From Manduca sexta (Eukaryota > Arthropoda > Insecta > Lepidoptera > Sphingidae): a stretch of DNA of 64,000 nt. Of this stretch, positions 1-11,339 are shown piece by piece; the first letter of the stretch is position 1; each line of letters begins with the position of its first letter. The notes under the pieces are model-generated. The model had not been told where the DNA came from. It did not search any database and was given only the letters and a program-made list of their open reading frames with translations. The position numbers and the translations under genes were made by a program. The stretch is taken from assembly GCF_014839805.1 (NCBI RefSeq), contig NC_051141.1:17926777-17990776 (forward strand), written 5' to 3'.

Positions 1-194
1 GTATATGTATCTGTACTAGTAAGTAAAAAAATATTATAAGTAATGCCAGTTATATTCCAATCGACAAGATATCAATGAGAGAATATGTAAATCTATACTT
101 TAAGGTAATAAAATAACTGTAAGGCAAATGGAAGTAGTGACGCAATATTATAATCGTACTATTCATGTATTAGGATATATTCATTGAATCAAAT

Positions 195-305
195 CTCGAT
201 GTCAGTAGCATTAAATATATGGTATTTAATCTCAAGTAGTATTGAATGTATCGTATTTAATCTGTAGTAGAATTCTATGTATCGTATTTATCCATAGTAG
301 TAGTT
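195..305. repeat. 31-bp tandem repeat, about 3 copies
   Basis: The word GTATTTA recurs at 222, 253 and 284, each time in the context gtatcGTATTTAatct...gtagta, giving a 31-bp period with moderate divergence between copies. It is non-coding. No flanking element was recognised. Confidence 0.6.
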
Positions 306-1149
306 AAGAAGAGGTTAATTAATTAAGAGCAACATCAAGAAGTATTCACAAGCAGCAGTTAGTATATATGTCTTAGCGTTTATGAACGTAATATTCTTAT
401 TAATATAATTAAATAGGTAAGGCAAGACATTGTGTTTCATTTCATTATTCGATCCTAAACTTCCATGCGAGATGTGGAAGATATACAAATATATTTATTC
501 CTTTAAGATTAAAGAGCACGAGATTTCATAAATTTTTTACACTTGATTAAAATTGACAAAATATTTAACCTTTAAACTGCTATCAAAATATTTTTGAAGT
601 TTTTACATCCCTTTCAATATACAATAAACGGTAAATAATTATAAAGGTAATAATATTCTAAAAACTTCAATTATCCTATTTTTATCCTATGATAAATGAA
701 ACCTCCGATTTTGGAATGAACGTTTTCCTGTACGTTCAACTAGTCTGCACCCTTCCAGGGGCCATAATCAACCCCTTTCTACAATCGTTAACGCCAATAG
801 AAAACAAAAATATCTGTAGCAAGCAATGGCGAAGTGTCCATATAACGTGATACCTGTCTCCTTCCCTTTATATAGAATTTAGGTAGAATCTAATTATCAC
901 TAGATCGATTTGCAGCTACATGTCATGTCGGGTTCTCTTTAGAAAAATTTCACCTTCGCCACTAATAGGAATTACATCATATCCAAACAATAGACTTATC
1001 GCTAGTTTGTCAATTCTTCGACAATTGTAGAAAGGAGTTCAGGTGACGGCCTCTGAATCATGTGCTCCAACAAAAACTGCTTGTTACGGAAAATAAGGTT
1101 CTTTAAATCTATAAATAAAACTGACGAGTTTGTCCATGATGAGTCAGGA
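306..1149. other. no recognisable feature
   Basis: AT-rich sequence with stops in all frames. Around 890-960 there is a short resemblance (tgtcgggttc...aaaatttcacct) to the stretch at 42225-42262, suggesting an old dispersed repeat. Nothing else is visible. Confidence 0.5.
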
Positions 1150-1300
1150 ACTACTAAACTGATTTTGATTGCAAACGCTACATTGCTCCTGAGTGCTATC
1201 GGCTATTTTTTATCCGTGAAAAATATATAATGTATAGACTTTTATCCCAAAAAAAATCTTACACGCTGGCGGAGTCGCTATTAATAAATTGCGTTGGGGC
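1150..1300 (+). repeat. Helitron-like 3' fragment, decayed
   Basis: The stretch tttttatccgtg...gacttttatccc...ggcggagtcgc matches the 3' part of the element at 6571-7280 and contains the GGCGGAGTCGC half of the usual lepidopteran Helitron 3' hairpin. The terminal CTAG is missing, so the end has decayed. Confidence 0.4.
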
Positions 1301-1677
1301 TGGTGTATTATCAAAAAAAGCTATTCAAAGGATTAAATAAAAAACAAATAAGTTATATTACAGTTGTATCGATCAATTACGTTAAATGTTTGATTTCTCT
1401 ATGAGGTTGGGTTGTTATTGCGGAGTGTTTGTTTAAAAGGGACTAAAGTCATACTGATATAAATATTATTGGCTTGTATGGTATTTGCTGGATAACTTTT
1501 GTCTGATAGGCGTTGGTCACATACTATTAGCTATTCTGGTGGTTTGTCCAAAGAGAACAATAGAGTTTTCCATTTCTCATGTAATATTGATAGCCCAATC
1601 TAAGTAGACTATAGCGACTATTTACTAATAATGGCAAACGATTATATAGGTTTCATTGTAAAGGTAAGATATTAGGT
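1301..1677. other. no recognisable feature
   Basis: AT-rich, no frame of interest, no repeat partner noticed in the window. Confidence 0.5.
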
Positions 1678-1877
1678 CTAAGAAATATGCTCCGCTTGCG
1701 TGTTAGTTTTTCCGCGATAATAGTCCATATACTTTCCCGGTACAAAAAGTAGCATATAACAACACTCAGGAGTAATTTATCCCTATATTACTGAAAAATC
1801 AAACAAGAACAATTTATAGTGTTTGAGATTAGGGCGTTCAAACAAACAAACTCTTCAGCTTTACATCTTTGTATAGA
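1678..1877 (-). mobile_element. short non-autonomous Helitron
   Basis: Read on the minus strand it starts TCTATACAAAGATGTAAAGC at 1877 and continues with tgaagagtttgtttgtttgaacgc, the usual 5' end of lepidopteran Helitrons and the same sequence found at 24341, 59698 and 60148. The 3' end is less certain: a CTAA near 1678 lies beside a weak GC-rich stem. There is no coding capacity, so it would depend on a Rep/Hel protein supplied elsewhere. Confidence 0.5.
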
Positions 1878-2399
1878 TTTAAACAAACTGCCCCTTTTCT
1901 AGCACCAGATAAAAATATTTATTGGAGGTTAATTTTTAGCATTAAACTTTATGTGTCTGATAATGCAGATATAGGATCGTTTGGCATGAAAAAAGATTTA
2001 AAGAATGTAGATTTTGAATATCTAAAATAATGGGCACTATCCTAGAAACCGTTTCTTTAGTTACAACGACAAAGCCTATCTTTATTGCCCCGTCTCAAAT
2101 TCCTCCCTATATTTTAATATAAAATACCTAGTATTTCCAAGTTACGGGCTCCTTCGGCTAGTTTTTTCTATTCAAAGTTATGCTCCTACGCTGTTCTGGA
2201 GTTCCTATCTCAAGATGCGTTTGATAAAAACAATACATATACGCCCGCATCTCCAAACCACTACTTTAGTTAATAATTACGTTACCTGTAAAACAACGAA
2301 ATTTATTTCTGCATAATGGATATTCTCTATATATATTCTGATTTTTGTGACGCAAATCTATTTGTTATTACACAATTTATGGAGTGGTTATGAGGTGTC
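1878..2399. other. no recognisable feature
   Basis: AT-rich non-coding sequence. No structure was found beyond simple low complexity. Confidence 0.5.
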
Positions 2400-2610
2400 G
2401 CGTACGTAGGTCATCTTGAGGGCATTGTGTTTAAGCATGCGCCGACCTGCAATTGCAGTGGGATGAGGAAGGGGATGCAGTGGCCTAGTTGCAGTTCAAC
2501 TCCTCAATTATCGGATACAGCCAGCAAACTTCCATGCACTTGGCTGCACACATACACTAACAGTACAGTTATGAATTCCTGGTAGTCGGTGCATTTGCCG
2601 TTGCAGTTAT
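2400..2610. repeat. dispersed repeat related to 38140-38210
   Basis: The part cttccatgcactt...cctggtagtcggtgcatttgccgttgcagtta aligns with cacttctcgtg...cctggtactcggtgcattgggcattgcaggta at 38150-38210; a shorter match lies near 27545-27590. No coding frame. The family is unknown to me. Confidence 0.45.
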
Positions 2611-3263
2611 CTATAATATTAAAAAGATTTTTCATGTCATTTCAATGAAATTATTTGATTAAATAACTATTAAATCACGTTAATTACATATAATTAATGG
2701 CATTATAATGAGTTGATTGGTAAGTGTTGGAGTTAGCGGTCCGTTCGTTTCGTTTCCGTTTCCGCGGTGCGGCCGATGCATTATGAGACGCGGGTACATC
2801 TTATAAGATAAATTATCTGTCTAAAATAACCGCCAAACTACTTTATATTACGGATCCAGATATATCGGTTTGAAGTACCAGATCCATACAACTTTATGAG
2901 TGAGGGATAATAACTATGTATTTTGCATTTTATGAAGAACGATGCGATTTCAATATTTATATAGATTGGGTTTTGCTTACAACTCTGTTCGCGCTAAAGT
3001 CTATTCCCATGATAAAAAGTACTTATAGCACTCAGGCATTTTAGAGTTTTATTTATGAAAGATTTTTAAAATACGGGTAGTAATTCTATAATCCAGTAAT
3101 TAGTAGATTCAGGCAATTAAAAATATCTTTGCAGCTTTATTAATAATTATAATATGTTACAATCAATGTGTGAGTAAGTTGCGAAACGGAAGAGGCTGTA
3201 AAATTTCACGATATTTTTGGTAGAAATTAAATCTGTTCAAAATTCGTAGTAGAGAAGTTAGAT
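2611..3263. other. no recognisable feature
   Basis: AT-rich apart from a short GC-rich patch (2740-2790, repeated cgtttcgtttccg). No gene is supported. Confidence 0.45.
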
Positions 3264-3623
3264 ATGAACATAAATATGACTGTGGTACTACAATTATGTG
3301 ATGTGTGCTCAAGACAAGATGAATGCAGTTTTTATTTTCATATTGTACTGAGCTCTGTTATGAAAAATTTACGATTTTCTTCTTTTTCGATATACTTAGT
3401 AGGCCCTCTAAGTCAATATGTCAATCAAAACAGGACAGGAGAAGGTAAAAATTTTTTTTTTAAATTTTATTGATGACTACACGATGCTGTGAATTTTCTT
3501 TTTATTATCTCAAACAAAAACTTTAGATGCGTTTAAAATATATAAAAGTAGTGTTGAAAAATTTACATAATATAAAAATAAATATTTTCGACTTTGGTGG
3601 TGTATAAGAATATAATAAAAGAT

Positions 3624-3668
3624 AAGAATTAATCAAATTCTCTGTAACAGAGAATTTGATTAATTCTT
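3624..3668. repeat. 45-bp perfect palindrome
   Basis: Arms of 22 bp (aagaattaatcaaattctct... and its exact reverse complement, 3624-3645 and 3647-3668) are separated by a single A at 3646. No mismatch, although the surrounding copia relic is badly decayed. Confidence 0.9.
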
Positions 3669-4116
3669 GTATTAAGAAGGAATATCGAGAAGGTTTCCAG
3701 TTGCCTATACACCACAGTAAAATGAGTTTGCGAAAAATGAATAGAAGGCTGGTGGAGATGGTCAGATTTTATTAAATAAACTTTCCAAATACTTCTAGGC
3801 AGAATGTACCCGACTATTCACAGGCTGCCAAAAAAATTTATAAGGGATACCGAGTGTGGATATCAGAGAGTTCTATGAAGAGCTAAAGAATTTATAGAGG
3901 CTATATTCCTAAAGGAAAAAAACGTGGCGAATCATATAGAAAATATGAGGTGCTATCCAGTACATTTATCAGTCGTCCAAAACAGTTTATAAACCGGTTG
4001 AAGTGGATCAACCGCGACAATTCCAATTTATCGGGAGAAAAGTATAGTTGATTCTGAAAATTCTGGAGACTTTTTTAAGATTGTACTTCTTTTTCAGCGA
4101 AATTTCTCTGAATAAA

Positions 4117-4155
4117 TGACCGTTTTCCTTGCATAGTATGCAAGGAAAACGGTCA
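4117..4155. repeat. 39-bp perfect palindrome
   Basis: Arms of 19 bp (tgaccgttttccttgcata at 4117-4135 and its exact reverse complement at 4137-4155) around a single G. It lies in the same copia relic as the palindrome at 3624 and has the same one-base centre. Confidence 0.9.
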
Positions 4156-4500
4156 ATTAGCAAAATACTATCAGAGGTAGAGCAGCTCGATAAAAAAAGG
4201 TATATTTGAATAGACCGAAGTATAAAAATGTCATAGTTTATCGATAAATTTAACAAATAAACTACAGATCGATAAAACTTAAAGAAATCAGCCAGATTAG
4301 TAGCGCAAGGTCTTCGTCAGCGATTGGTAAAAAATTTTGCATCAGTCGTAAGAGTATAATTAGATTGATGTTGAGGTTAGTTTAACGTTTGAGTTACAAA
4401 TGGGAATAGTCTAATTGGGCATAAGTACGACGTATTTGAATGATTCCTTGGATGAGGAAATGTACATAGAAATTCCAAAACTGCTAAGTTATGCCTAATA

Positions 4501-5589
4501 AATCTAGAGCAGAGGACGCGTTTATGGTATCATTTTAAAAATGTCATTTTCATGGCTAACTGGGTTAAGGTTTAAGAATTCCACGGTTGCTTATATATTT
4601 GGTTTAAAGAAATGCTTTGGGCTGTTAGGTGCCGTGTTTATACTTAGGAGCTGGTCGCGTGGCGTAAGTTCTTTTCCATTGATTTTAATAGAGGTATGAG
4701 CTCTGAGCATCTCCCCAACGCAGGGAGCTCAGGACCCCGAATCCAATAATTTTATCTGAATTGCTCTCTATGCAATTCAAAAACGAATATAAATAATGCA
4801 ATATATTCTAATCTATCTAGGACAATCCTGAAACACTCTGCTAATAATTTGCTCCCTTGTGAACAATAAAAATGGTCTCCGTCTGACTCAATTGAATCAG
4901 TCTTTTCGAAACCTGGTTTTAACAACAATTTAAAACTTATATATTCTTCCGCTGATAAAGGGCTTCATTTTAAGTTTGTCGAATCCTTCTTAAGCGATAT
5001 TACTCAAATCCTTTTAATTTGTTGAGTCATGTACAGACATGCTATCGAAGGTAATACGGATGGAAATGTACGAGTAGTTAACGATAATAGTAGAATTCTA
5101 GGAAAAGAGTCGACGAAGATGCTAAATGGATTCTCTATGCAGTAATTGAGTGCAACTTATAATGAAACTTAATATGGATACGGGCCTTTTTAATCTTCAT
5201 ACTATTTGAGTTATGATGTCTTAGTACCCACATTTTCTTATCCATGGTTCAATCAATACCTTAGAGACCTGCGCAAAGCACAATTTATTTACGATCTCAG
5301 CTCTCAACAGTTATGATGCCTTAGTATGATTTTAACACTATGGTGCATGAATTTTAAATTTCTGTATATTGTTGCAAAACAACACCTGGGTAGTAAATAT
5401 GGTAGTAAATAATCGATGTTTATTTTTTTTTTTATATTTGTTTTCATTCATTTTATTGTTATAAGTTCTGTCTAGACCTCGAACAGTCGGCATTCTTTAT
5501 CACTAAAATTGTACATAATAATATTGTAGCCGTCTCATTGTAGCTACTACAGTGATTTCCAAAACCAGGTCTAGAATTTCGTCTTGCGC
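4501..5589. other. no recognisable gene
   Basis: Weak words such as YIFGLKK near 4600 could be leftover copia RT (LYGLKQ in the family) but are too short to call. The phrase gttatgatg(t/c)cttagta occurs twice (5211 and 5310), a small internal repeat. Otherwise featureless. Confidence 0.4.
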
Positions 5590-5725
5590 CCTCTTCATCC
5601 TACAACTAGTCCCAGCGACAGTAGTACCAAACACCCGAGATCTGACAAAACCTCTTCGATAGTCATGCATTCCTAGTGTTTCGCTCCGAATTTCCACTAT
5701 GTACTTATGTATGGTTTGATCTGTC
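5590..5725 (+). repeat. family A dispersed repeat, 3' part
   Basis: Contains acctcttcgatAGTCATGCATTCCTAGTGT followed by a decayed tcggattt...actta block, the diagnostic 3' core of family A copies found from 18.4 to 48.7 kb. Confidence 0.5.
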
Positions 5726-6054
5726 TACAAATAGAATTTTATAAAGTTAGTAAGAATCGTACTATTGTAATAAAAGAAACACTCAATAGTTCCACTATAA
5801 CAGATCACTTTTTACCGTCGCTTATTAGGGAGAGAATATCATCTATCGGTATCGTCAAAAAAAGCCCATATAGGGAGGACCCTTGATTTCAACCGCTAAA
5901 AACAAATTACTCATAAAATTTTAAACTCTATTTACTACATTTTTACTCTAAGCATCGTCTTACGTCTATAGGAATATTTTTGCGTATGAAAATTCAAGCC
6001 GGTCGTAAGAGACTACTAATGGGGACCAGTGATGAGACGTGGGGTCGTCATCCT
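5726..6054. other. no recognisable feature
   Basis: AT-rich sequence without frame or repeat partner. Confidence 0.4.
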
Positions 6055-6330
6055 ATTGTATTTTTTTTTATTGCTCTTAATGACGAGACGAGCTTGCCGT
6101 TTGCCTGATGGTAAGCGATATACCCATAAACACTAGAAGCACCATTTAACACCTTCAATTGCAACATATTGTTTGGTATTCCACTGCGCTCGCCATCCTG
6201 AGACATGAGATGTTAAGTCTCATTATGTCCAGGAGTTATACTGGCTACAATGTCCTTCAAACTGGACCACATATTTATATTTCAAATACACTGCGTTCCA
6301 TGGGGCGGAGGAAAGCGTGAATGGTAAGGC
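6055..6330. repeat. dispersed lepidopteran SINE-like repeat
   Basis: Starts with a T run, then gacgagacgagcttgccgt, TTGCCTGATGGTAAGCGATA and ttaagtctcattatgtcc. The CTGATGGTAAGYG core recurs at 54095-54130 and 63040-63065 here. I know this motif as very common in lepidopteran intergenic DNA; the exact family name is not certain. Confidence 0.5.
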
Positions 6331-6570
6331 TTCATATAATCGGTTAGTGCCCGGGGTTTGTTAAGATCCTGCATCGGTTAAATAAGCAGCGAGGTAGCCA
6401 AGTAGTATGGCGTACGGACGTTTACGTCAATTAGGCGTATGCCAGAGGAACCTAGAGTCTTTTTAAAGTACCAAATAGATTCATAAAAATAGTTAAAGCG
6501 AAATTCGTGCAAAGTAGCAATTTATTCAGCAGTCTCCGAACGCTATGACGCTTGTGTCAAAATATTACTG

Positions 6571-7280
6571 TCGTACTTGTTTTATAAATGCGGAAGATTG
6601 TGAGGATGGATGTCTGGATGTATGTATGTTTGTTCCTCTTTCACGAAAAAGCTACGGAACTGATTTGGATGAAACTTTACAGTAATGTTGGTTATACATC
6701 TAATAGCACATAGGCTACAATTTATAATGATTTTGTGTAATTTGGTCATAATATAACGATATATAAAAGTAAGTCGGAAAAAAATACTATCTTGGCGTGC
6801 GCCGCGTAAACCGTTATGGGTTAGATAAAGCCGATGTACTGTAGAATTGTTTGTCCTAAATTGTTCTAAATGAAAGTCTGCGACAGCATATATCTACCTA
6901 TTATGTGGAAGCCACTGTGACCGAAATAGTGCGCCATAAATAAAATTAAATCGGATACTTTTTTATAATTCACATTTTAGAATATTTATCAAATAAATAC
7001 ATTTATCGTTTTAAGTATTTAATGTAGATTAACTTTGTCTATTGCACTAAGTAATTTGACCGAATAGTTTAAAAGCTATCACGATATAATTGACTTGAAT
7101 GGACCGCCGTAAAGATTACGATTTTCTCAAAATCTTCTGAACGGATTTTTATGAAGTTTTGTATGGAGATAGTTTACCCTGGGAAGGTTATAAATAGGTT
7201 TTTTTTTATCCCGGGAAAATATGTATCGCGGACTTTTATCCCCGAAAATAAAAGGGGGCGAAGCCGCGAGTATAAGCTAG
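6571..7280 (+). mobile_element. non-autonomous Helitron-like element
   Basis: Begins tcgtacttgttttataaatg and carries gcggaagattgtgaggatgg, the usual start of a common lepidopteran Helitron-like family. It ends with gggggcgaagccgcg (short stem) then tataaGCTAG|T at 7277-7280, the CTRR-T terminus. The 5' flank is G rather than the expected A, so the 5' boundary is tentative. No Rep/helicase coding sequence is present. Related pieces lie at 1150-1300 and 62800-62945. Confidence 0.5.
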
Positions 7281-7783
7281 TATATTTATAAATATTAAAG
7301 GATGAACATATTTTATTTTGTACTTTATATATATTTTTTTTGTTGGGGGTCATGTAAGTAACGATTCCAAAATTGGTAACCAGTATATAGGTAATGTCAA
7401 ATATTTTTTTTGGATTTTAGTGGTTTTTGAAGGCGGTATATATTTTTATTATTATTAAATGAAGAATAAACCTATTTATTTAAGTTTTATTCCAACCTTT
7501 TTAAATTGCTATTTTGTCCATCGTGGGCCACGATCCTCTTTTTCTAACCTACACATTGTGACCATACTAATGAGCCAAAACACACTATATCTACTGTAAG
7601 TTCCTAACGAGTTGGATGTCCCACAGATTACATGATACCGCGAATTCAAATCAAGATTGCCGTCTTATAAATATCATCGAGTTAATAGTATACCGAATTT
7701 CAAGTCAGTCGAAGTTTGGACCTGTGAAATAAGAAAAGAGCTAATGATCTTCAAACGTCTGAATGGATGTTACTAAATTATGT
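7281..7783. other. no recognisable feature
   Basis: Very AT-rich with several T runs. No coding frame or matched repeat. Confidence 0.5.
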
Positions 7784-8007
7784 TCCAGACCCAGTGGCGG
7801 CACTAAGCGACGCGAGGCCCCATGCAAAAGTAAAAAGAATTAGACGCGAGCCCCGGGCAGAGTACAAAAACGTTCCCCTGTTTTAACAGTATTGTCGGTA
7901 AGAACGTAAAAAAAAGGTCCTGCGATACGCCGCGCGAGGCCTCTGTAAGTGCGAGGCCCCGAGCGGTTGCCCGGTTCGCCTCCCCAAAGGCTGCCTCTGT
8001 CCAGAAC
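7784..8007. mobile_element. hAT-like MITE with 8-bp target duplication
   Basis: Element 7792-7999 (208 bp) starts CAGTGGCGGCACT; the reverse complement of its end starts CAGAGGCAGCCTT, an imperfect terminal inverted repeat of hAT type. It is flanked by TCCAGACC (7784-7791) and TCCAGAAC (8000-8007), an 8-bp duplication with one mismatch, the length hAT transposases make. The interior is GC-rich with repeated gcgaggcccc. No coding capacity, so it would be mobilised in trans. Confidence 0.6.
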
Positions 8008-8533
8008 TATAGCGATCACATTAGCTATCTAAAAAAAAATAGCATCAAAATCTGATCATTCGTTTGGGAGCTACGACGCCACACACCGACATATAGGTGC
8101 ACGAATATTTTCGTAGCATTATTTGATTTCAATCATATTGCAACGAACAAGCCGGCTTGTCTGAGACAAAATCAATACTTGCACCGAAGGCTGTCATTGG
8201 TTAATGAATGGCCAATGAAACAACTGGGCAAACACGAACCTATTACAAGCTTTCCCCGTACAAACTGTGCAAAACCTTATGTCGTGATTGGTGAAATTCC
8301 CAGACGGCTCAATAATTCCTGTTATTGCACTGGGGTATTTTCCGAGTCCCTGAACCTGTGTCGGCAAAATTTATGCAAGTTGCGCTTTCCCGACACTGCG
8401 GAAATTATGTCGCTAGTCTCGCTCGAAAACGACTTGACTAACAAAGTAAATCATTAGAAAAACGTAACAGATCGGCTTAAAAGTAGAAAACCAAAATTGG
8501 TAATTTTGATTGGAAATCACCACTGCGAATTAA
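8008..8533. other. unassigned, with a 92-codon open frame
   Basis: A plus-strand frame without stops runs 8179-8457 from a TTG. Its translation shows no motif I recognise, and codon composition is not clearly different from the surroundings. It may be chance or an unrecognised element fragment. Confidence 0.3.
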
Positions 8534-8800
8534 TTTTTAACCGACTCAAACAAAATGATTTAAATGAATATTTTTGCATTAAACTTCAAAATCATTCTAT
8601 TCTGTAGGGCCTTGAATTTCTTATATGGAGAGGTCCTCAAAATAAAATTAGATGAGAATAATTGTTATGGTATAACATTTAATTGGACCTGTTTTTTATT
8701 TTTACTAATAAAAAAGAAAATAATTAAAACGTATCAACGAAAAATAAAATTGACTTCAAAAACCACTACAAACCAAAAAATACTTTATACGAAGTCGGTG
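8534..8800. repeat. ACCGACTT-type dispersed repeat
   Basis: Starts ttttaaccgactcaaacaaa and ends gaagtcggt, giving short inverted ends (ACCGACT / AGTCGGT). The same start occurs at 48880 and 56679. Non-coding. Confidence 0.4.
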
Positions 8801-8804
8801 CTTT

Positions 8805-9085
8805 ATTAAAACGTGTCTTTAAGAAAATACGTTGTGGAAAACATAAACACATCAGGCCTTTTTTCCGAAGGGATAGGCAGAGGTTTAACTGGGGCATGCC
8901 CTTTCCGCCATGTGTGTTCTGCCCCATAACATGATAGTCTATTGCCATATTGGGCACAGATTCCAGACTGCGGGTTAATTCTGTGCTGAAAAACCCAATA
9001 TCACATTGCCCGACCCGAGATTCGAACCCAGACCACAGAGTACAGTGTACCGTGTATTCAATACAACTAAGCCACCGAGGCCATT
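8805..9085 (-). mobile_element. tRNA-derived SINE, minus strand
   Basis: Read on the minus strand from 9085: ggccTCGGTGGCTTAGTTGT carries a pol III A box (TGGCTTAGTTGT), and GGGTTCGAATCTCGG about 50 bases later carries a B box (GTTCGAATC, exact to consensus). The body continues through ggcagaacacacatggcgg. A 5' tRNA-related head with internal promoter is the SINE hallmark. Family name not known to me; a related head lies at 25085-25165. Confidence 0.6.
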
Positions 9086-10059
9086 TTAAAAATTGATAAA
9101 TTGTAGGTAAGTAATATTATTTTCCCAGACCTATCTAGTATATAGAAGAATACATTACAATTTGTCAACAATGTACGGCCTAAACCGTTGGAGTACATCC
9201 AATATTGTTTAAAAATTTGGTATGTGTATTCCGACAATACCGGGGGTAGCTGCTAAAGAGATTATGGAAAATTCAACCCGTAAGGGGGATCGAAAGATCC
9301 ATCAAAGTTTAAAAACTATCAGTATCTAGGAATTTGGCCATGGTACTAAAATGTTATGGTTAGGTTATTACTACCGATAACCAAGAGGCAGTTCGAAATT
9401 AAACGCTCTATTTTTATTCTAAGTACTGAAAATATAAGGACCTTTGTATGAATGATCAAAACTTTGAATGGGGATGTGTGAGACTTTTTATGGACAAAGA
9501 CTTGAAAATTTCCTTGCATGCTCTTGCTAATAAGTACATAATAATTGCATTTCCCGCTCGTAACTCGAGCGCCGTTAATGTATGAAGGAAGACTAAAGGC
9601 CATTTGCTTTGGGAGGGCCTTAAATTTTGCAATAGTATACATAATAATAATAATTCGTTCCATACAATTGGCATTTTTACCTCATTCATGTGGTCTACCA
9701 TAGGAATACTGGTATGTAATCATTTTTATTAAAAAATGAAATTCAATTCAGTTACAAAGGAATAGCATCTATTTTTATTTAATTTCTCGTCTCCGCTGTT
9801 AATACTGTATGGTGTTCGCAGACATAATAACGTTAATACCATGTCTGCGCCGGTACCACAGACCTATAAAGAGAAATAGATCTAACACTTATAAAAAGTT
9901 TGCCAATTATACCAACATTCAAGACAAACGCACACATTGAAAAGAAAATGAAGTAAGTTTTTAAATATTGAAGAATATTTTTAACATTAACAGTAATAAA
10001 AATCTATTTTACTTCATGTATTAATGAGATTTGTCAATACAGAAAGTAGTAATTGCTTC
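9086..10059. other. no recognisable gene
   Basis: Open frames of 81 and 105 codons exist on the minus strand (9346-9701) but overlap each other and show no family motif. A word acagac/gtctg pair around 9820-9865 suggests an old repeat. This is the left target flank of the copia insertion. Confidence 0.4.
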
Positions 10060-10064
10060 TGAAA
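10060..10064. repeat. copia target-site duplication, left
   Basis: TGAAA immediately left of the 5' LTR; the same five bases follow the 3' LTR at 13314-13318. Five base pairs is the duplication length made by copia integrase. Confidence 0.85.
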
Positions 10065-10325
10065 TGTTGAGGTTTGCATAGACAAATACAAAGCCTTTTT
10101 TATAATGTAATGTAAACTGGCCGCGTAATAGTATGTATCTTTTTGAATTATTGTATTTGGAATAAAATAACAATGTACTGTTACTAAGCAATGTGTGCTA
10201 GTTTAATACAGTTGTCTAATGTGTTAACTCTATTAAAAATATAACATAGAATATAAGTTCCTATTCGACGGAAAACCTTGTTTAATTTTCACACTTACTC
10301 TGCAAGGGCGACTCGAAGCCCAAGA
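10065..10325 (+). repeat. 5' LTR of copia element
   Basis: 261 bp, starting TGTTGAGG and ending gcccaaga. Matches 13068-13313 except for position 2 (G/A), an A/G at 10081, one A/T near 10285, and a stretch near 10244-10265 replaced by a shorter one in the 3' LTR (about 15 bases net). Confidence 0.92.
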
Positions 10326-10326
10326 A

Positions 10327-10342
10327 TGGTTATAGGCCCAGT
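10327..10342 (+). promoter_or_regulatory. primer-binding site, initiator tRNA-Met half
   Basis: TGGTTATAGGCCCAGT begins one base after the 5' LTR. It is complementary to the anticodon stem-loop region of initiator tRNA-Met (one mismatch to the GGTTATGGGCCCAG form). Copia-type elements prime from a cleaved half of this tRNA, so the site supports the copia assignment by itself. Confidence 0.85.
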
Positions 10343-10424
10343 TCACCCAGAAAACCAGTAACTAGGGAGTGAAAATTTTGTCTGACATTTCAAGTGTCAT
10401 ACGAATTATTCAAGTAAAATAAAA

Positions 10425-10860
10425 ATGAATAATGTCTCGGCAATCCGCATCGAGCCCTTAAACAAGGACAATTATGAGAGTTGGCGAATTCAGGCTGAAG
10501 CTATTTTGATAAAGAGTGACGGATGAAAATTCTTAAGCGGTAAGCTCACAAAGCCCACTGGTGAGGCTGACTTATTAAAATGGGAGGCCGAAGACGCAAG
10601 GGCGAAGGCAGACATCATTCTTGCAATAAGCGCATCAGAATTGCGACATATTCGAGGTTGCAATACTTCTAGAGAAGTATGGATACAACTAGAGTCGGTT
10701 TATGCGTCGCGCGGTCCTGCCAAAAAGGCGACACTATTTAAAAGACTCTTAACTCAAAAGATGAGTGAGTCGGGAGATATCCGAGAAGAAATGGGCAAAT
10801 TTGTTGTTATCGTTGTAATCGTCCAGGGCATAAAGCTTCGGAATGTCAATCAAAACCACA
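10425..10860 (+). pseudogene. copia gag, broken
   Basis: Starts with an ATG at 10425. Residues like IRIEPLNKDNYESWRIQ are the gag start typical of copia (LxxxNYxxWxxxM). A TGA replaces an expected Trp codon near 10523. The frame then continues through EVWIQLESVYASRGPAKKATLF to about 10800. A zinc knuckle follows in another frame at 10805-10846, with C-X2-C-X4-H-X4-C complete (CYRCNRPGHKASEC). The short distance between the two parts shows that much of the middle of gag is deleted. Confidence 0.8.
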
Positions 10861-10939
10861 ACATTTTAGTTATAATGTAGATGAGAAACTAACATCTTTG
10901 AATGTTTCAGATTTAGATGAATGTAATGTTTTGATTCTC

Positions 10940-11339
10940 AAAAGCAGCGATGGGTATTGGACTCTGGGTGCACGTCCCACTTATGCAATGATGTACACAA
11001 ATTTGATTCAAACTTACTAGAAAGCAGAGGTAAATTGAAGCTAGCTACTAACATGAGCGCAGAAGTCCAAGGTAAGGGCGTAGTTAGACTATGGGCATTA
11101 AGTGACAATTCCGTAGGCACAATCGAGTTTAAGGACACACTCTATGTTCTGGATTTAAGAACCAATTTGGTTTCTGTAGCCAAAATTACTGATAATGGTT
11201 ACGATGTCAAATTCACTCGCGACTTAGCGTGGGTAATTGATAAAAATGGTCAAGTTAAGTTGACGGCATACCGTCAGGGTAACTTATATTGTCTTGAAGA
11301 ATTTGAAGCTGCTAATGCCATACTCAAACAAGAGGTGTA
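10940..11339 (+). pseudogene. copia protease and pre-integrase segment
   Basis: LDSGCTSHLCND at 10957-10992 is the aspartic protease active site (D-S/T-G followed by C/A-T/S-x-H in copia). The open frame runs on through LATNMSAEVQGKG to YRQGNLYCLEEFE, the pre-integrase word, and stops at 11337. Protease cleaves the Gag-Pol polyprotein. Integrase should follow but does not. Confidence 0.8.

Larger units (their letters stand above)
3264..4500 (+). pseudogene. Ty1/copia pol relic (integrase and RT pieces)
   Basis: Fragments in changing frames follow copia pol order. Near 3395-3520: LVGPLSQ, then GEGKNFFF, DDYTMLCEF and KTF-like words, the integrase catalytic-core entry (GPI...GGxxYFxxFIDDYTR in the family). 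Near 3695-3765: PVAYTPQ-NEFAKN and RRLVEMVRF, matching the TPQQNGxAERxNRTLVEMxR segment. Near 3840: YKGYRVW, the integrase-to-linker motif. At 4400-4490: TYLNDSLDEEMYIEIPKLL, matching the RT motif AYLNGxLxExIYMxxP. No LTRs were found and stops are frequent, so this is an old relic. It is clearly older than the copia element at 10065-13313 and only distantly like it. Two perfect palindromes sit inside it. Confidence 0.7.

Noticed and set aside
3264..3473. 69-codon frame as an intact small gene
   Set aside because: Its C-terminal half is the entry to copia integrase, so it is part of the relic.
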